Part shown: one piece after another, positions 42,651 through 52,007 of the stretch
Position numbering within the stretch: position 1 is the stretch's first letter
How the letters are laid out: each line of letters opens with the position of its first letter
Assembly (NCBI RefSeq): GCF_000426885.1
Contig: NZ_AUGF01000004.1
Span: 1 to 64,000 of the forward strand
Length of the DNA: 64,000 nt
Direction of reading: 5' to 3'
From: Moraxella caprae DSM 19149
GTDB taxonomy: Bacteria > Pseudomonadota > Gammaproteobacteria > Pseudomonadales > Moraxellaceae
The notes under the pieces: generated by a model
The model's input: the letters and a program-made list of their open reading frames with translations, nothing else
Databases searched by the model: none
What the model was told of the DNA's origin: nothing
Translations under genes and position numbers: made by a program

Positions 42651-45047
42651 ATGCCACAGCGAATTTATCAAAACTTTTTTGAATTACAACGCCATTACAA
42701 AAGAAACAGCATGGTGTTATATGCGTTATTTGTCATGGCGATGATGATTCATGTATTGCTTGCCTTATTATTTTTTATGATAATATGGTATGTTATTTTT
42801 GGTGATTTGGGTGGTTTTGCATGGTTTTGGGTGCTGATTCTTGTGCCCAGTTATTTTATCATGAGTGTATTATATCATTATAATAAAATTAGCCATGATA
42901 ATGACTTTTTACTAAAAGACATTGATGTCACACGCTTATTTATTAATATCTCAGGCGTGGATTTGCCTATTAATCATTTTAATGATGAAGATAATAATAA
43001 AAAGAGAAAAAGACAGCAGGTGATTTATGCCAAAGACATCAAAGACTTTGAACCAAAATATCGGCGGTATTATGAATTTGCCGAGCAGTTAGCCATTGCC
43101 TCAAATATCACTTTACCCAAATTATACGTCATGGATGAGACAGGGGTGAATGCCTTTGTGGCAGGGGTCAATCAAGCAAATATGATGCTCGTTGTCAGTA
43201 AAGGAGCGTTGGAATTAGATAATGAAAGTCTTTATGGGCTTATTGGACATGAATATGGGCATATTTTACATGGCGATGCCAAATTAAATGTGCAAATGTA
43301 TGTCTTAATGTCAGGTCTGTCTTGGCTTTATGATGTTGCCGATGGCTTAGAATGGCTGTCCAAATGGCGACAAAAACCCAAAGCCAAACGCTATCAATAC
43401 CAAGATGATAAAGGTGAACGCCAAGAATATGTGATTGTGATGGGTACGGGGCGATTGTCCATAGAGTTTATTTCTTTGGTGATTCGCTTATTGGGCTTTT
43501 TAGGCATGGCAAGTAGCGAATGGATAAAACAGCATTTTAATCGTCAGCGTGAGTTTTTGGCGGATGCAACATCGGTGCAATTAACCCGTAGCGATGGCGT
43601 GGCAAAATTATTACAAACCCTGCAGCGAACGCCGTATTTGGCACATGCCCAAAAACGCTATACCACGCATTTGAGTTATTTTTTCTTTCTAAATCCCCAA
43701 GATACCCAGACGTCTATCAACTGGCGGGAGCGAATGGGGCATACGGGTAGCACGCACCCGAGCAATCATGAGCGAATACTGGCGTTGAATGAGCATTATT
43801 ATGATGACTTTGCCAAGATGGTGATTGATGACTTGGATGTGGATGTATTACAACAAACCCATGATAAGATGATGCTCGTTGATTGGCATGAAAAATCAGG
43901 CGTGAGTGATTATAAAACCGTGGAGTTTGTATTATGTGATAATAAAGATATAGGTAAAGATAAAGATGCTCATTTATTTGTGAATTCTGGTAATAATCAA
44001 AAAGTGATTGATATCGCCATTTATAAAAATGACATTGAAATATCACAAGATAAAGTGGTTAATGGCAGGCTGGTTGTGGATAAATCATGGCAAGCCCAAG
44101 GTGAGATGATGTACCCCAAACAAGCCAGAGCCGATTATGAATTAAAAAATATTCATCATGTTAATATGATTCATGTCAAAAGCATGACATTGCCCCTTAT
44201 CATCGCTCGTTATTTACGTAATGATGACCTACATCGCCCCATGAGTAAATTATTTTCGCTGTTTTATGCGATTGTCTTTTGCCATGATAATGATGGGTTT
44301 TATTTATCCGACTCGCTTAATTTGGCAAATATTTTTTATATAAAATCAGATAATAGTGATACCATAAAAATAGATAAGTCTTTACTAAAAACTGTGGCAG
44401 AGATGGATAGACGCATTGATAATGGTTTATTAATGCTGATTTATCAGCGTATTATCAAGGATTTGGAACATGATGATAAACGGGCTTTATTAAAAAATGA
44501 CGTTCATCATCTGTTGGATTTTATCAATGGGTTACATCATCAAGACAATCATCACGATGATTTGAGTCTATTATGGCAGGGCGTGCATTTATATCGTTTA
44601 TTGGTGATATTTGCCGATGATATGTATATTGCTGACAAGATATTATTGCAAAAGCTGACATTCATGTATCATAAATATGACATGAATATGAATGATTGGG
44701 TAATGATAACAGTAATGATATATATGGTTATGGCTCATTATGATGATGGCGATGACATAAAATGCCGTGCAAGCATACAACGGCTGATTCGGCTTATCAA
44801 TCATGAGATTGTGATTGATGAGACAGACATGACAAAATTAATGCAAGTCATGAGTGCATTTAGTGCGATAGATATGGCGTTATGGCTGTTAAAATATCAG
44901 CAGAAAAATACATTGACGGCTAAGCGATATATTGATACACTACATACTGCTTTATTGGGCGATGGGATATTGTGTGAGCGTGATTATGAAATATTATTAA
45001 CCTTACATCAATATTGGTGTCCTGATGATGAATTTGTTTTGTATTGA
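42651..45047 (+). CDS. Membrane M48 family metallopeptidase
   Basis: A 798-residue protein. Two membrane helices lie at residues about 21-50 and 52-75. The peptidase domain has NAFVAGVNQANMMLVVSKGA near residue 167, the zinc motif HEYGH at 200-204 and the third-ligand region NRQREFLADATSVQLTR near 300, then HTGSTHPSNHERI near 365. Further hydrophobic stretches flank the motif. The last 400 residues are helical and unlike HtpX; I do not recognise a domain there. It probably cleaves membrane or misfolded proteins, with LemA as partner by context. Confidence 0.88.
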   Translation: MPQRIYQNFFELQRHYKRNSMVLYALFVMAMMIHVLLALLFFMIIWYVIFGDLGGFAWFWVLILVPSYFIMSVLYHYNKISHDNDFLLKDIDVTRLFINISGVDLPINHFNDEDNNKKRKRQQVIYAKDIKDFEPKYRRYYEFAEQLAIASNITLPKLYVMDETGVNAFVAGVNQANMMLVVSKGALELDNESLYGLIGHEYGHILHGDAKLNVQMYVLMSGLSWLYDVADGLEWLSKWRQKPKAKRYQYQDDKGERQEYVIVMGTGRLSIEFISLVIRLLGFLGMASSEWIKQHFNRQREFLADATSVQLTRSDGVAKLLQTLQRTPYLAHAQKRYTTHLSYFFFLNPQDTQTSINWRERMGHTGSTHPSNHERILALNEHYYDDFAKMVIDDLDVDVLQQTHDKMMLVDWHEKSGVSDYKTVEFVLCDNKDIGKDKDAHLFVNSGNNQKVIDIAIYKNDIEISQDKVVNGRLVVDKSWQAQGEMMYPKQARADYELKNIHHVNMIHVKSMTLPLIIARYLRNDDLHRPMSKLFSLFYAIVFCHDNDGFYLSDSLNLANIFYIKSDNSDTIKIDKSLLKTVAEMDRRIDNGLLMLIYQRIIKDLEHDDKRALLKNDVHHLLDFINGLHHQDNHHDDLSLLWQGVHLYRLLVIFADDMYIADKILLQKLTFMYHKYDMNMNDWVMITVMIYMVMAHYDDGDDIKCRASIQRLIRLINHEIVIDETDMTKLMQVMSAFSAIDMALWLLKYQQKNTLTAKRYIDTLHTALLGDGILCERDYEILLTLHQYWCPDDEFVLY

Positions 45048-45099
45048 TTTATCCTAACTTTAAATTAACTGATAAAATTGCCTTGGCAAAACGCATAAC

Positions 45100-45999
45100 A
45101 TGAATACCCTGTCCGACTGTCCGCCAAAGATTGCCCAAAGTCGCCATATCCTAGCATTGGCGGGCATACCTTTGTGGGCAAAAAAACACCCGACAGCAGG
45201 GCAAAGTAGGGCAGGGATTATAACCCTACCGCCTGCGTATGACCGCCTGCAACCCAATCCACGCTTGACCCATTTGTTGCCCAATGAGTTGCTTACCAAG
45301 CAACATGATAAGCCAAACACGATACCAATTACCACACCAAATACCACGCCAACATCGGACAAATCGCAAATCTCATCTGCTGTGGATGTCAGAGCGTTGC
45401 TCAGTCCTGCGAGTTTATCAGCTGATAATCCGTCATCTGTCGAATTAACACCAGCCACGCCCGAATCACAAAGAGAGTTGGGGGGCAATACAACAGGCGA
45501 GCAAGCCCAACCCCTAATCCAATCCCCAGCCCAACCAAACCCCATAACCAACCTTGTCCAAGTCCAACCCTTTGCTCCGCCTGCCCATCTTGACATTCGC
45601 TTTGCTCTACAAGGCGTGCGGTTCGGGCAGTGGGTGCTGATTGTGGATATGCTACTGATGAGCCGTGATGAGCAGTCGCTGTGGCAGTCGCTCAAAAATG
45701 CCCTAAGCAATCAAGCCAATCATCAGCCCATTACCGCCTTTTATCGTGAGATTGGTTATCCATTGGTTAAAAATGATTTTCGCTCGGATATAGGGCTAAA
45801 TCCTGCCCAATATACCTTTGACGGCTTTGTCATTGGGCTTTGTGTGTCATCTGGTCATCATCAAGCTGTGCAAGTGGCGTTCTTGACAGATACGCCCGCA
45901 GGTGTCATTGCCCAGACCACCCAAACCCTGCCGAGTATCCGCCAAATGATGACGAGTCCTGCCCTAAAAAAGCAGTTTTGGCAAACGGTGGTGGGTTAA
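45100..45999 (+). CDS. holD: Probable DNA polymerase III psi subunit (HolD), divergent
   Basis: A 299-residue protein in three parts. Residues 15-50 (HILALAGIPLWAKKHPTAGQ) resemble the conserved start of HolD (LQQLGITQWSLRRP in E. coli). Residues about 60-165 are a Pro/Thr/Ser-rich linker. The C-terminal domain ends LPSIRQMMTSPALKKQFWQT, which matches the ending SPALTDLRANPTARAALWQQ of E. coli psi in pattern. Pseudomonas psi is also much longer than that of E. coli. HolD joins chi and the clamp loader. The call rests on short patterns recalled from memory and is tentative. Confidence 0.5.
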   Translation: MNTLSDCPPKIAQSRHILALAGIPLWAKKHPTAGQSRAGIITLPPAYDRLQPNPRLTHLLPNELLTKQHDKPNTIPITTPNTTPTSDKSQISSAVDVRALLSPASLSADNPSSVELTPATPESQRELGGNTTGEQAQPLIQSPAQPNPITNLVQVQPFAPPAHLDIRFALQGVRFGQWVLIVDMLLMSRDEQSLWQSLKNALSNQANHQPITAFYREIGYPLVKNDFRSDIGLNPAQYTFDGFVIGLCVSSGHHQAVQVAFLTDTPAGVIAQTTQTLPSIRQMMTSPALKKQFWQTVVG

Positions 46000-46122
46000 G
46001 TTGTGGTTAAATATGCCGATGACTGTTAAAATTTTGTCAAAAATCTGCTACAATGCTAGGGCATTTTGAGTATTTACCAAAGTTCAATACACCCTATCAT
46101 TCCCCACCTTTAAAGGACAGCT

Positions 46123-47205
46123 ATGAACCGTCTTGCCAATTTTTGTGCTGGCCCTGCCACCATGCCCACCGAAGTCCTACAAAAAGCCCAAGCTGAGCTG
46201 TTAGACTGGCGTGGCAAGGGCACCTCCGTCATGGAGATTAGTCACCGCAGTGCCGATTATATTGAGATTGCCACCAAAGCCGAGCAGGATTTACGCACGC
46301 TCATGGGCATCTCGGATGATTATGCCGTGCTGTTTTTGCAAGGCGGTGCGTCATTGCAATTTTCCGCCATTCCCTTTAATTTGTTAAATGGCGGTACGGC
46401 GGATTATCTAAATACTGGCACATGGTCCCAAAAGGCTTATAAAGAAGCCAAACGCTATGAAACACTGGGCTTAGGCAGTATTAACCTAGTCGCACAAGGG
46501 GGTGGTAAAGACGTACCCACGCCCGACACTTGGGAGCTGACAGACGGTGCGTCTTATTTTCATTATTGCCCCAACGAGACCATTCACGGCGTGCAGATTT
46601 TTGATACGCCGAAAGTAAACGCCCCCATTGTGGCGGATATGTCGTCTTGCATCTTATCCGAGCCGATTAACGTTAGCGATTTTGGGCTGATTTACGCAGG
46701 GGCTCAAAAGAACATCGGGCCTGCTGGCTTGACCCTTGTCATCGTCCGTAAAGACCTAATGGAGCGGGCAAGTGCGTGGTGTCCTAGTATTTTAAATTAT
46801 AAAAATCAAGCAGATAGCGACAGCATGCTCAACACCCCGTCCACGTTTGCGTGGTATTTGTCGGGATTGGTATTTGAATGGTTATTGGCAAATGGCGGAG
46901 TGGAAGGCATTGCCAAAACCAACCGAGCCAAAGCTGAACTACTATATCAAGTCATTGATAATTCTAGCTTTTATGATAATGCCGTCAATCCACGCCACCG
47001 CTCTATCATGAACGTGCCGTTTACGCTTGCCGACAGCGAGCTTGATAAGGTCTTTTTGGAAAAATCCAAAAATGCAGGGCTGTTAAACCTAAAAGGTCAT
47101 CGTGTGGTTGGCGGTATGCGAGCGAGCATTTATAATGCCGTAACCTATGAGCAGGTGCAAGCGTTGGCGGACTTTATGAAAGAATTTGAAAAAACGCACG
47201 CTTGA
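46123..47205 (+). CDS. serC: Phosphoserine aminotransferase
   Basis: A 360-residue PLP enzyme for serine and pyridoxine synthesis. NFCAGPATMPTEVLQKAQ starts the chain, FLQGGASLQFSAIPFN near residue 75 binds the cofactor phosphate, VADMSSCILSEPINVSDFGL and YAGAQKNIGPAGLTLVIV (Schiff-base Lys near 198) follow, and RASIYNAV is near the end. AAAGGA precedes the ATG. Full length (362 in E. coli). Confidence 0.97.
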   Translation: MNRLANFCAGPATMPTEVLQKAQAELLDWRGKGTSVMEISHRSADYIEIATKAEQDLRTLMGISDDYAVLFLQGGASLQFSAIPFNLLNGGTADYLNTGTWSQKAYKEAKRYETLGLGSINLVAQGGGKDVPTPDTWELTDGASYFHYCPNETIHGVQIFDTPKVNAPIVADMSSCILSEPINVSDFGLIYAGAQKNIGPAGLTLVIVRKDLMERASAWCPSILNYKNQADSDSMLNTPSTFAWYLSGLVFEWLLANGGVEGIAKTNRAKAELLYQVIDNSSFYDNAVNPRHRSIMNVPFTLADSELDKVFLEKSKNAGLLNLKGHRVVGGMRASIYNAVTYEQVQALADFMKEFEKTHA

Positions 47206-47257
47206 TTTGTACCAATGCATAGACCAACCCCAAATCACAAATTCATGATATATGGAC

Positions 47258-47315
47258 GTAGGGGCGTGCTGAGCACGCCTAGCTCTATCAAAGGGCGTGT
47301 GCAACACGCCCCTAC
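47258..47315. repeat. Family C element, best-preserved copy
   Basis: A 58-bp unit bounded by GTAGGGGCGTG and CACGCCCCTAC, containing GGCGTGCTGAGCACGCC and GGGCGTGTGCAACACGCCC. Each half is a palindrome and the whole unit is also an inverted repeat. It lies after serC. Confidence 0.85.
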
Positions 47316-47353
47316 AAAACCTATGGCAAATATCAGGTTTATTAGGTTAACAT

Positions 47354-47382
47354 AAGGGCGGATTTGGTTTGCCCTTATTTTT
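47354..47382 (+). terminator. Terminator after serC
   Basis: AAGGGC, an 11-base loop and GCCCTT followed by ATTTTT. Confidence 0.65.
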
Positions 47383-47384
47383 AT

Positions 47385-47404
47385 AACCGACCAGTCGGTT
47401 TTTT
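47385..47404 (+). promoter_or_regulatory. TetR-type operator or second hairpin before gloB
   Basis: AACCGACCAGTCGGTT is a perfect 16-base palindrome followed by TTTT, ending 18 bases before the gloB ATG. As RNA it could be a hairpin with a T tract. As DNA it has the ACCGAC-x2-GTCGGT look of many TetR-family operators. No tetR gene is in the window. Confidence 0.5.
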
Positions 47405-47421
47405 ATATTTTGGAAAAACTC

Positions 47422-48207
47422 ATGCACATTATCCCTATACCAATTTTAAATGACAACTACGTTTGGCTTATCGTGAAGGATAATAACGCCATTGCTGTGG
47501 ATATTGGCGATGATAAGCCTGTGCTTGATTATTTACATGAGCACAATCTTACCCTATCTGCCATTTTAATCACGCATCATCACGATGACCATATTGGCGG
47601 TGTGGCAAATGCCAAATCCGCTTATCCCAACGCCAAGATTTACGCCCATAAGTCGCACCTTAATGCCATTGGCATAGCCCCTGATGTGGCGTGCGATGAA
47701 GGTAGTGAATTTGACCTGCTCGGCTTGACGTTTAAAGTATGGAAAACGGCAGGACATACTGACACGCATTTGTCCTATCTGTGTGATATGGACGACAAGA
47801 CCCATTTATTTTGTGGCGATACGCTATTTAGTGGCGGTTGTGGACGGGTGTTTACAGGGACGATTGGGGAGCTGTTTGATAGCATGGAGCGGTTTGGGGG
47901 TTTGCCTGAGGAGGCTTTATTTTATCCCACGCATGAATATACGCTCTCCAATCTTAACTTTGGCTTGTCGGTATGTGATGAGATGACCAAAAAAGAAATT
48001 TTGAGTTATAAAAATACCGTGGAAAATGAGTTAAAAAACAATATTCCGTCTTTGCCAACTTCTTTACAACAAGAACGGCTAATTAACGTCTTTTTGCAAA
48101 CCGACAATGGGGCGATGATAAATAATATCAAGCAAATTTATCCCTTAAATCATGACGATAAATTATCGGTATTTTCGGCACTGCGTGAATTAAAAAATAA
48201 GTTTTAG
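47422..48207 (+). CDS. gloB: Hydroxyacylglutathione hydrolase (glyoxalase II)
   Basis: A 261-residue metallo-beta-lactamase fold enzyme that splits S-lactoylglutathione in methylglyoxal detoxification. HIIPIPILNDNYVWLI begins the chain. The binuclear site is ITHHHDDHIGG (near residue 51) with TAGHTDTHLSY, LFCGDTLFSGGCGR and YPTHEYTLSNL. GGAAA precedes the ATG at 47422; a TTG four codons upstream is in frame but less likely. It sits next to a possible operator. Confidence 0.95.
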   Translation: MHIIPIPILNDNYVWLIVKDNNAIAVDIGDDKPVLDYLHEHNLTLSAILITHHHDDHIGGVANAKSAYPNAKIYAHKSHLNAIGIAPDVACDEGSEFDLLGLTFKVWKTAGHTDTHLSYLCDMDDKTHLFCGDTLFSGGCGRVFTGTIGELFDSMERFGGLPEEALFYPTHEYTLSNLNFGLSVCDEMTKKEILSYKNTVENELKNNIPSLPTSLQQERLINVFLQTDNGAMINNIKQIYPLNHDDKLSVFSALRELKNKF

Positions 48208-48248
48208 GCGAATAGATAAATCACCGTCCAAAACATGTCCAAATATGG

Positions 48249-48307
48249 TAGGGTGAGTACCACACACCTTTAAAAGAAAATCTTATGGGTGTGTAATACG
48301 CACCTTA
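48249..48307. repeat. Family D paired palindromes after gloB
   Basis: TAGGGTGAGTACCACACACC and GGGTGTGTAATACGCACCTTA, 16 bases apart, repeat the arrangement of 14399-14455. They lie between convergent gloB and the J-domain gene. Confidence 0.75.
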
Positions 48308-48320
48308 CTGTAACTATCTA

Positions 48321-50192
48321 TCACTCTTCTTCTGTCTCATAAGTAAATGATTTAAACAATAAAAATATCCCAAAAGCGACAATCACGCTAAGTAACGGCA
48401 ATGACAATAATAAGCATAAAGCATAAATCATTGCAAAAAACATAAATAGCATGAAAATACCAATCAATATTCTTAAACTTAAATTAGCCATAGGGTGTAG
48501 CCAGTGCATTTTGTCATTATGGGCAAATAGATGAATACCAATCGGCAAACAAATAATAACCCACAATAAAGGCGTATATGCCATGATGAATTTTTTAACT
48601 TCCAAATCCTGAGTTAATAAAACCACGCTCGGATAAAATATTGCCAATATCAAAAACACAAATACCGCCAACCAATACGCCTGTATGACAAAAGGATTGC
48701 CATAGCGATTGGTTCGCATGAGCGACCACCACAGCCCAAATCCTGCCAAATGAGTCAAAAAATAGCTTGGTTTGTCATACAACTCAACAATATTCGTTAC
48801 GCCGTCTATGACAACTTCATGTTCTTTCCAAATCCGATAAAATGAAAATAGCAGAGTGCCAAAAATTAACGGCAATGAAATATATAAACTTCTTAAAAGA
48901 TGAGCATTGGGCTGATAGGCATAATCTTGATAAGAAAACTCACTGGGATTGGCAAATAAATACCAACGTAATTGCCAAAAAATCATCATGGCAAATACAA
49001 ATAAAGCAATCGGCAAAACATGGCGATTTAACCATGACAAATCGCCAGCAATGATTAAAGAGAATATTAAACCTATTAAAAACACCCCGCCAAAAGCAAA
49101 TGCCAGATAAATGGGTCTAAATACGCCTTTATTAACAAATTGATTTAATAAGCCATATTCTTTATCATGATTTAGGATATTATGATACAGGTTATTGCCA
49201 TTTGAGTTTTCTTGTTCTTGATTGGCGTGTCGGGTTAATAATTCATTGACCTTTTGTAAATCATGGTTTAATGCAAGCAGATATTCAGGATAAAAAGATT
49301 TTTTGATAAAATGCCATAAAAATACCGCCCGGTTTCTGGGTTTTGGCGAATAATAATTATATAAGACAGGGTAATTATCCATTAAAAATTCATGAAATTT
49401 ACCATAAGCCGAAAAGGGTGGTGCTTGGTACTGATACCGTTCTTGTAAATCAATCAACCGAGACCACGGATAACGCTCTATTTGCCATGATTGTATGATT
49501 TCATGCCAAGAAAACGCCTCAAACGCATGGCGATAGCTTTTGGGATATTCGGCATTTGACCATGTAAAAAAGTCCAACAATGCCTGTTCATAATCCATAC
49601 GCTCATCAAGGGCGAATGTGTACAAGCTGTCGGTTTGGGTGTGGAGCACGTCAAGTAGGACTTGGTCTTTGTCCGCCACGTCATCATCATTGTCAATGTC
49701 ATACCACAACGAGCCAAAATGCGGACTGTCGCCCACGTTCCACCAATTATCATCGCTGTTATGGCTGTCATCGGCTGTCTCATCATAAGGCGTATCGTGC
49801 AAATGTTCGTCATCATTTGCCAATGGCGATTTATCCAGTAGCGACTCATCAAACGCACTGGTATAACTTGTGATGATAAGCCCGTGTTGGCTAGGCTCGG
49901 CTGTATCCTTTATATCATGATGATTGTTATCAAGATGATTAGATTTGTTATCGTCCGCACACTCATTACCCACATTGTCATCGCTCACATTGCTATCTGG
50001 GTCATCATCATCTTGATAATCATCGTCATAATAATAGCGTGTGGCAAGGGCGGTTTCATAGGCTTCACGCAACGCCTTAAAGCCGTCTGGATTTTTGTCG
50101 GGCTTGTTGTGTTTGAGCTGTTTGGCATAAGCCTTTTTAATGGCGGATTCGTCATCGGTCGGCTCTATGCCCAGTATTTGCCATGCCGTCAT
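48321..50192 (-). CDS. Membrane J-domain protein, DjlB/DjlC-like, partner of the adjacent HscC
   Basis: A 623-residue protein. The N-terminal J domain (AWQILGIEPTDDESAIKKAY, residues 3-22) has NKPDKNPDGFKALREAYE where the HPD loop belongs, so the motif reads KPD. An acidic Asp/Asn/His-rich disordered stretch runs from about 55 to 165. A globular part follows (to about 340), then about eight membrane helices to the C-terminus. It ends close to the family D repeat. Its start overlaps the hscC stop by 4 bases. E. coli pairs hscC with djlC in the same way. Confidence 0.85.
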   Translation of the reverse strand: MTAWQILGIEPTDDESAIKKAYAKQLKHNKPDKNPDGFKALREAYETALATRYYYDDDYQDDDDPDSNVSDDNVGNECADDNKSNHLDNNHHDIKDTAEPSQHGLIITSYTSAFDESLLDKSPLANDDEHLHDTPYDETADDSHNSDDNWWNVGDSPHFGSLWYDIDNDDDVADKDQVLLDVLHTQTDSLYTFALDERMDYEQALLDFFTWSNAEYPKSYRHAFEAFSWHEIIQSWQIERYPWSRLIDLQERYQYQAPPFSAYGKFHEFLMDNYPVLYNYYSPKPRNRAVFLWHFIKKSFYPEYLLALNHDLQKVNELLTRHANQEQENSNGNNLYHNILNHDKEYGLLNQFVNKGVFRPIYLAFAFGGVFLIGLIFSLIIAGDLSWLNRHVLPIALFVFAMMIFWQLRWYLFANPSEFSYQDYAYQPNAHLLRSLYISLPLIFGTLLFSFYRIWKEHEVVIDGVTNIVELYDKPSYFLTHLAGFGLWWSLMRTNRYGNPFVIQAYWLAVFVFLILAIFYPSVVLLTQDLEVKKFIMAYTPLLWVIICLPIGIHLFAHNDKMHWLHPMANLSLRILIGIFMLFMFFAMIYALCLLLSLPLLSVIVAFGIFLLFKSFTYETEEE

Positions 50193-51916
50193 CGCCAGTC
50201 TTCCCTGCTTTCTATGTTATCCAAAAACTCGCCGAATTTGACTTGGGCGTGGCGGATTTTGTCGGTGTCTTGGCTGTCAAGCACGCTCTCAAACCATGCG
50301 ATGAGTCGCCCCACTTCGTCCCTGTCATGCCCTAGTCGTTGAGAATACAAGCGTTCGGCTCGTGCGATGAGCGTGCGACTTTCTAGCGTGTCTCGTGGGT
50401 GGATTTTTAGGGCGGAAAGTTTGTCTTTGGACGCTTTTAGCTCGGTGTCGGTTAGGCGTTTTGCCCCATTTTCTATCACAAGATTGTGCTGATTGCCCCC
50501 TGCGTCTATGTCTACTTCCAAAAGCCCGTTCACGTCATAAGAAAAACGCACGTCTATGGATAGCTCGGTGGCTTTGCCTTTGTAGGCGTGGGGGACTTTG
50601 ACGGTGATTTCGCCCAGTTTGATATTATCCTTGACCAGCCGAGCTTCGCCTTGATAAATGCCAAATCGCACTTCGGTTTGGTCATTATAAACAGGACTAA
50701 AATTTTGCACACGACTGGTAGGAATGACCGTATTTCGCTCAATGATGGGGGCAAAAATGCCGTCTCGTCTCTCGGTTTCGCTTATCTGCATAGTGGTTTG
50801 CACCCCAAGCGAATAGGGCGATACGTCTGTCAGTACCAGCTCATCTAAGGCAGAATCTTCGGCGATAAGACCTGCCTGAATGCTCGCCCCAATGCCAATG
50901 GCTTCATCAGGATTTAGGCTTGCGGTGGGAAAACGCCCAAGCAAACGGACTATCATCTTTTTAAACATGGGCATACGAGTAGAACCGCCAACCAGTACAA
51001 TTGCATCCAAATCTCGCACTTTTAGCCCTGCATCTCGCACCGTGCGTTCTATGGGGGCGGTGATTTTGGCAAATAGGGGCTGGCAGAGTGTTTCAAACTT
51101 ATCGTCATTTAGTGTGTAACTGTACTCTTTTTCATCAAGCGTTAGGCGAATCTCGGTGCTATCTTGGGTGGATAAGGTGCGTTTGGCAGACTCGCAAGCA
51201 TTGTACAGTAGGGCGTAATGACGTTGCCAAAAGTCGGCAGGCGTGCCTTGTTTTTCGTGATGAGTGATAAAATCTTTGATGATGATGTCGGTAAAGTCTT
51301 CTCCGCCCAACAGGTTATCGCCTGCGGACGCTTTGACTTCCATGACCCCTGCAAAAAGTTCAAGCAAGGTAACGTCAAACGTCCCTCCGCCCAAATCCAG
51401 CACCAAAAATTTGCGTTCATCATCGTCATCATACTCATGCAAGCCATACGCCATAGCGGCGGCGGTCGGCTCGTTGATGAGACGGACGACATTTAGCCCT
51501 GCAAGTGTTGCCGATGTTTTGGTGGCTTCTCGTTGGTGGTCGTTAAAGTAGGCAGGCACCGTGATGACCACGTCCGTAACGTCATGCCCCAGATGTGTTT
51601 GTGCGTCTTGTTTGAGTGATTTTAGGATAAGAGCCGACAGCTCTTCGGGGCTAAACTTTTGGCTATGCTTACCTGTGGCAAGCGTGTAGGTTTTTTGGCT
51701 TCCCATAAAGCGTTTAAAGGTGCTGGCGGTGGCGGTTGGGTGGCTAATCAAGCGTTCTTTGGCAGGCTCGCCAACCAAAATCCGCCCGTCATCGTCCACA
51801 CTCACCACAGACGGCGTTAGCACCTTGCCAAGTGCGTTTGGGATAAGTGTGGTTTTGCCGTCTTTAAAATAACTGATAAGACTGTTGGTCGTCCCCAAAT
51901 CAATACTGACTATCAT
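50189..51916 (-). CDS. hscC: Hsp70 family chaperone HscC
   Basis: A 575-residue short Hsp70. MIVSIDLGTTNSLISYFKDG at the start, ITVPAYFNDHQREATKTSA near residue 135, RLINEPTAAAMAYGL near 160 and LDLGGGTFDVTLLE near 185 are the ATPase motifs; VLVGGSTRMPMF near 305 is phosphate 2. The C-terminus is shorter than in DnaK and lacks its EEVD-like tail. AGGA five bases before ATG 51916 selects this start. Client proteins are unknown; E. coli HscC affects sigma70 activity and membrane stress. Confidence 0.92.
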   Translation of the reverse strand: MIVSIDLGTTNSLISYFKDGKTTLIPNALGKVLTPSVVSVDDDGRILVGEPAKERLISHPTATASTFKRFMGSQKTYTLATGKHSQKFSPEELSALILKSLKQDAQTHLGHDVTDVVITVPAYFNDHQREATKTSATLAGLNVVRLINEPTAAAMAYGLHEYDDDDERKFLVLDLGGGTFDVTLLELFAGVMEVKASAGDNLLGGEDFTDIIIKDFITHHEKQGTPADFWQRHYALLYNACESAKRTLSTQDSTEIRLTLDEKEYSYTLNDDKFETLCQPLFAKITAPIERTVRDAGLKVRDLDAIVLVGGSTRMPMFKKMIVRLLGRFPTASLNPDEAIGIGASIQAGLIAEDSALDELVLTDVSPYSLGVQTTMQISETERRDGIFAPIIERNTVIPTSRVQNFSPVYNDQTEVRFGIYQGEARLVKDNIKLGEITVKVPHAYKGKATELSIDVRFSYDVNGLLEVDIDAGGNQHNLVIENGAKRLTDTELKASKDKLSALKIHPRDTLESRTLIARAERLYSQRLGHDRDEVGRLIAWFESVLDSQDTDKIRHAQVKFGEFLDNIESREDWR

Positions 51917-52007
51917 AATCATCCTATTTTTAAAATGAAAATAAGAATTATAACACACTTTTGGCGGTAAAATGGGTTATTTTAAAAGCTTAAATCATGT
52001 GCCAAAA

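Noticed and set aside
45060-45710. A 216-codon open frame on the minus strand opposite the holD-like gene
   Set aside because: It is the shadow of a Pro/Thr/Ser-rich coding region. It shows no domain, and the plus-strand frame has recognisable ends and fits its neighbours.
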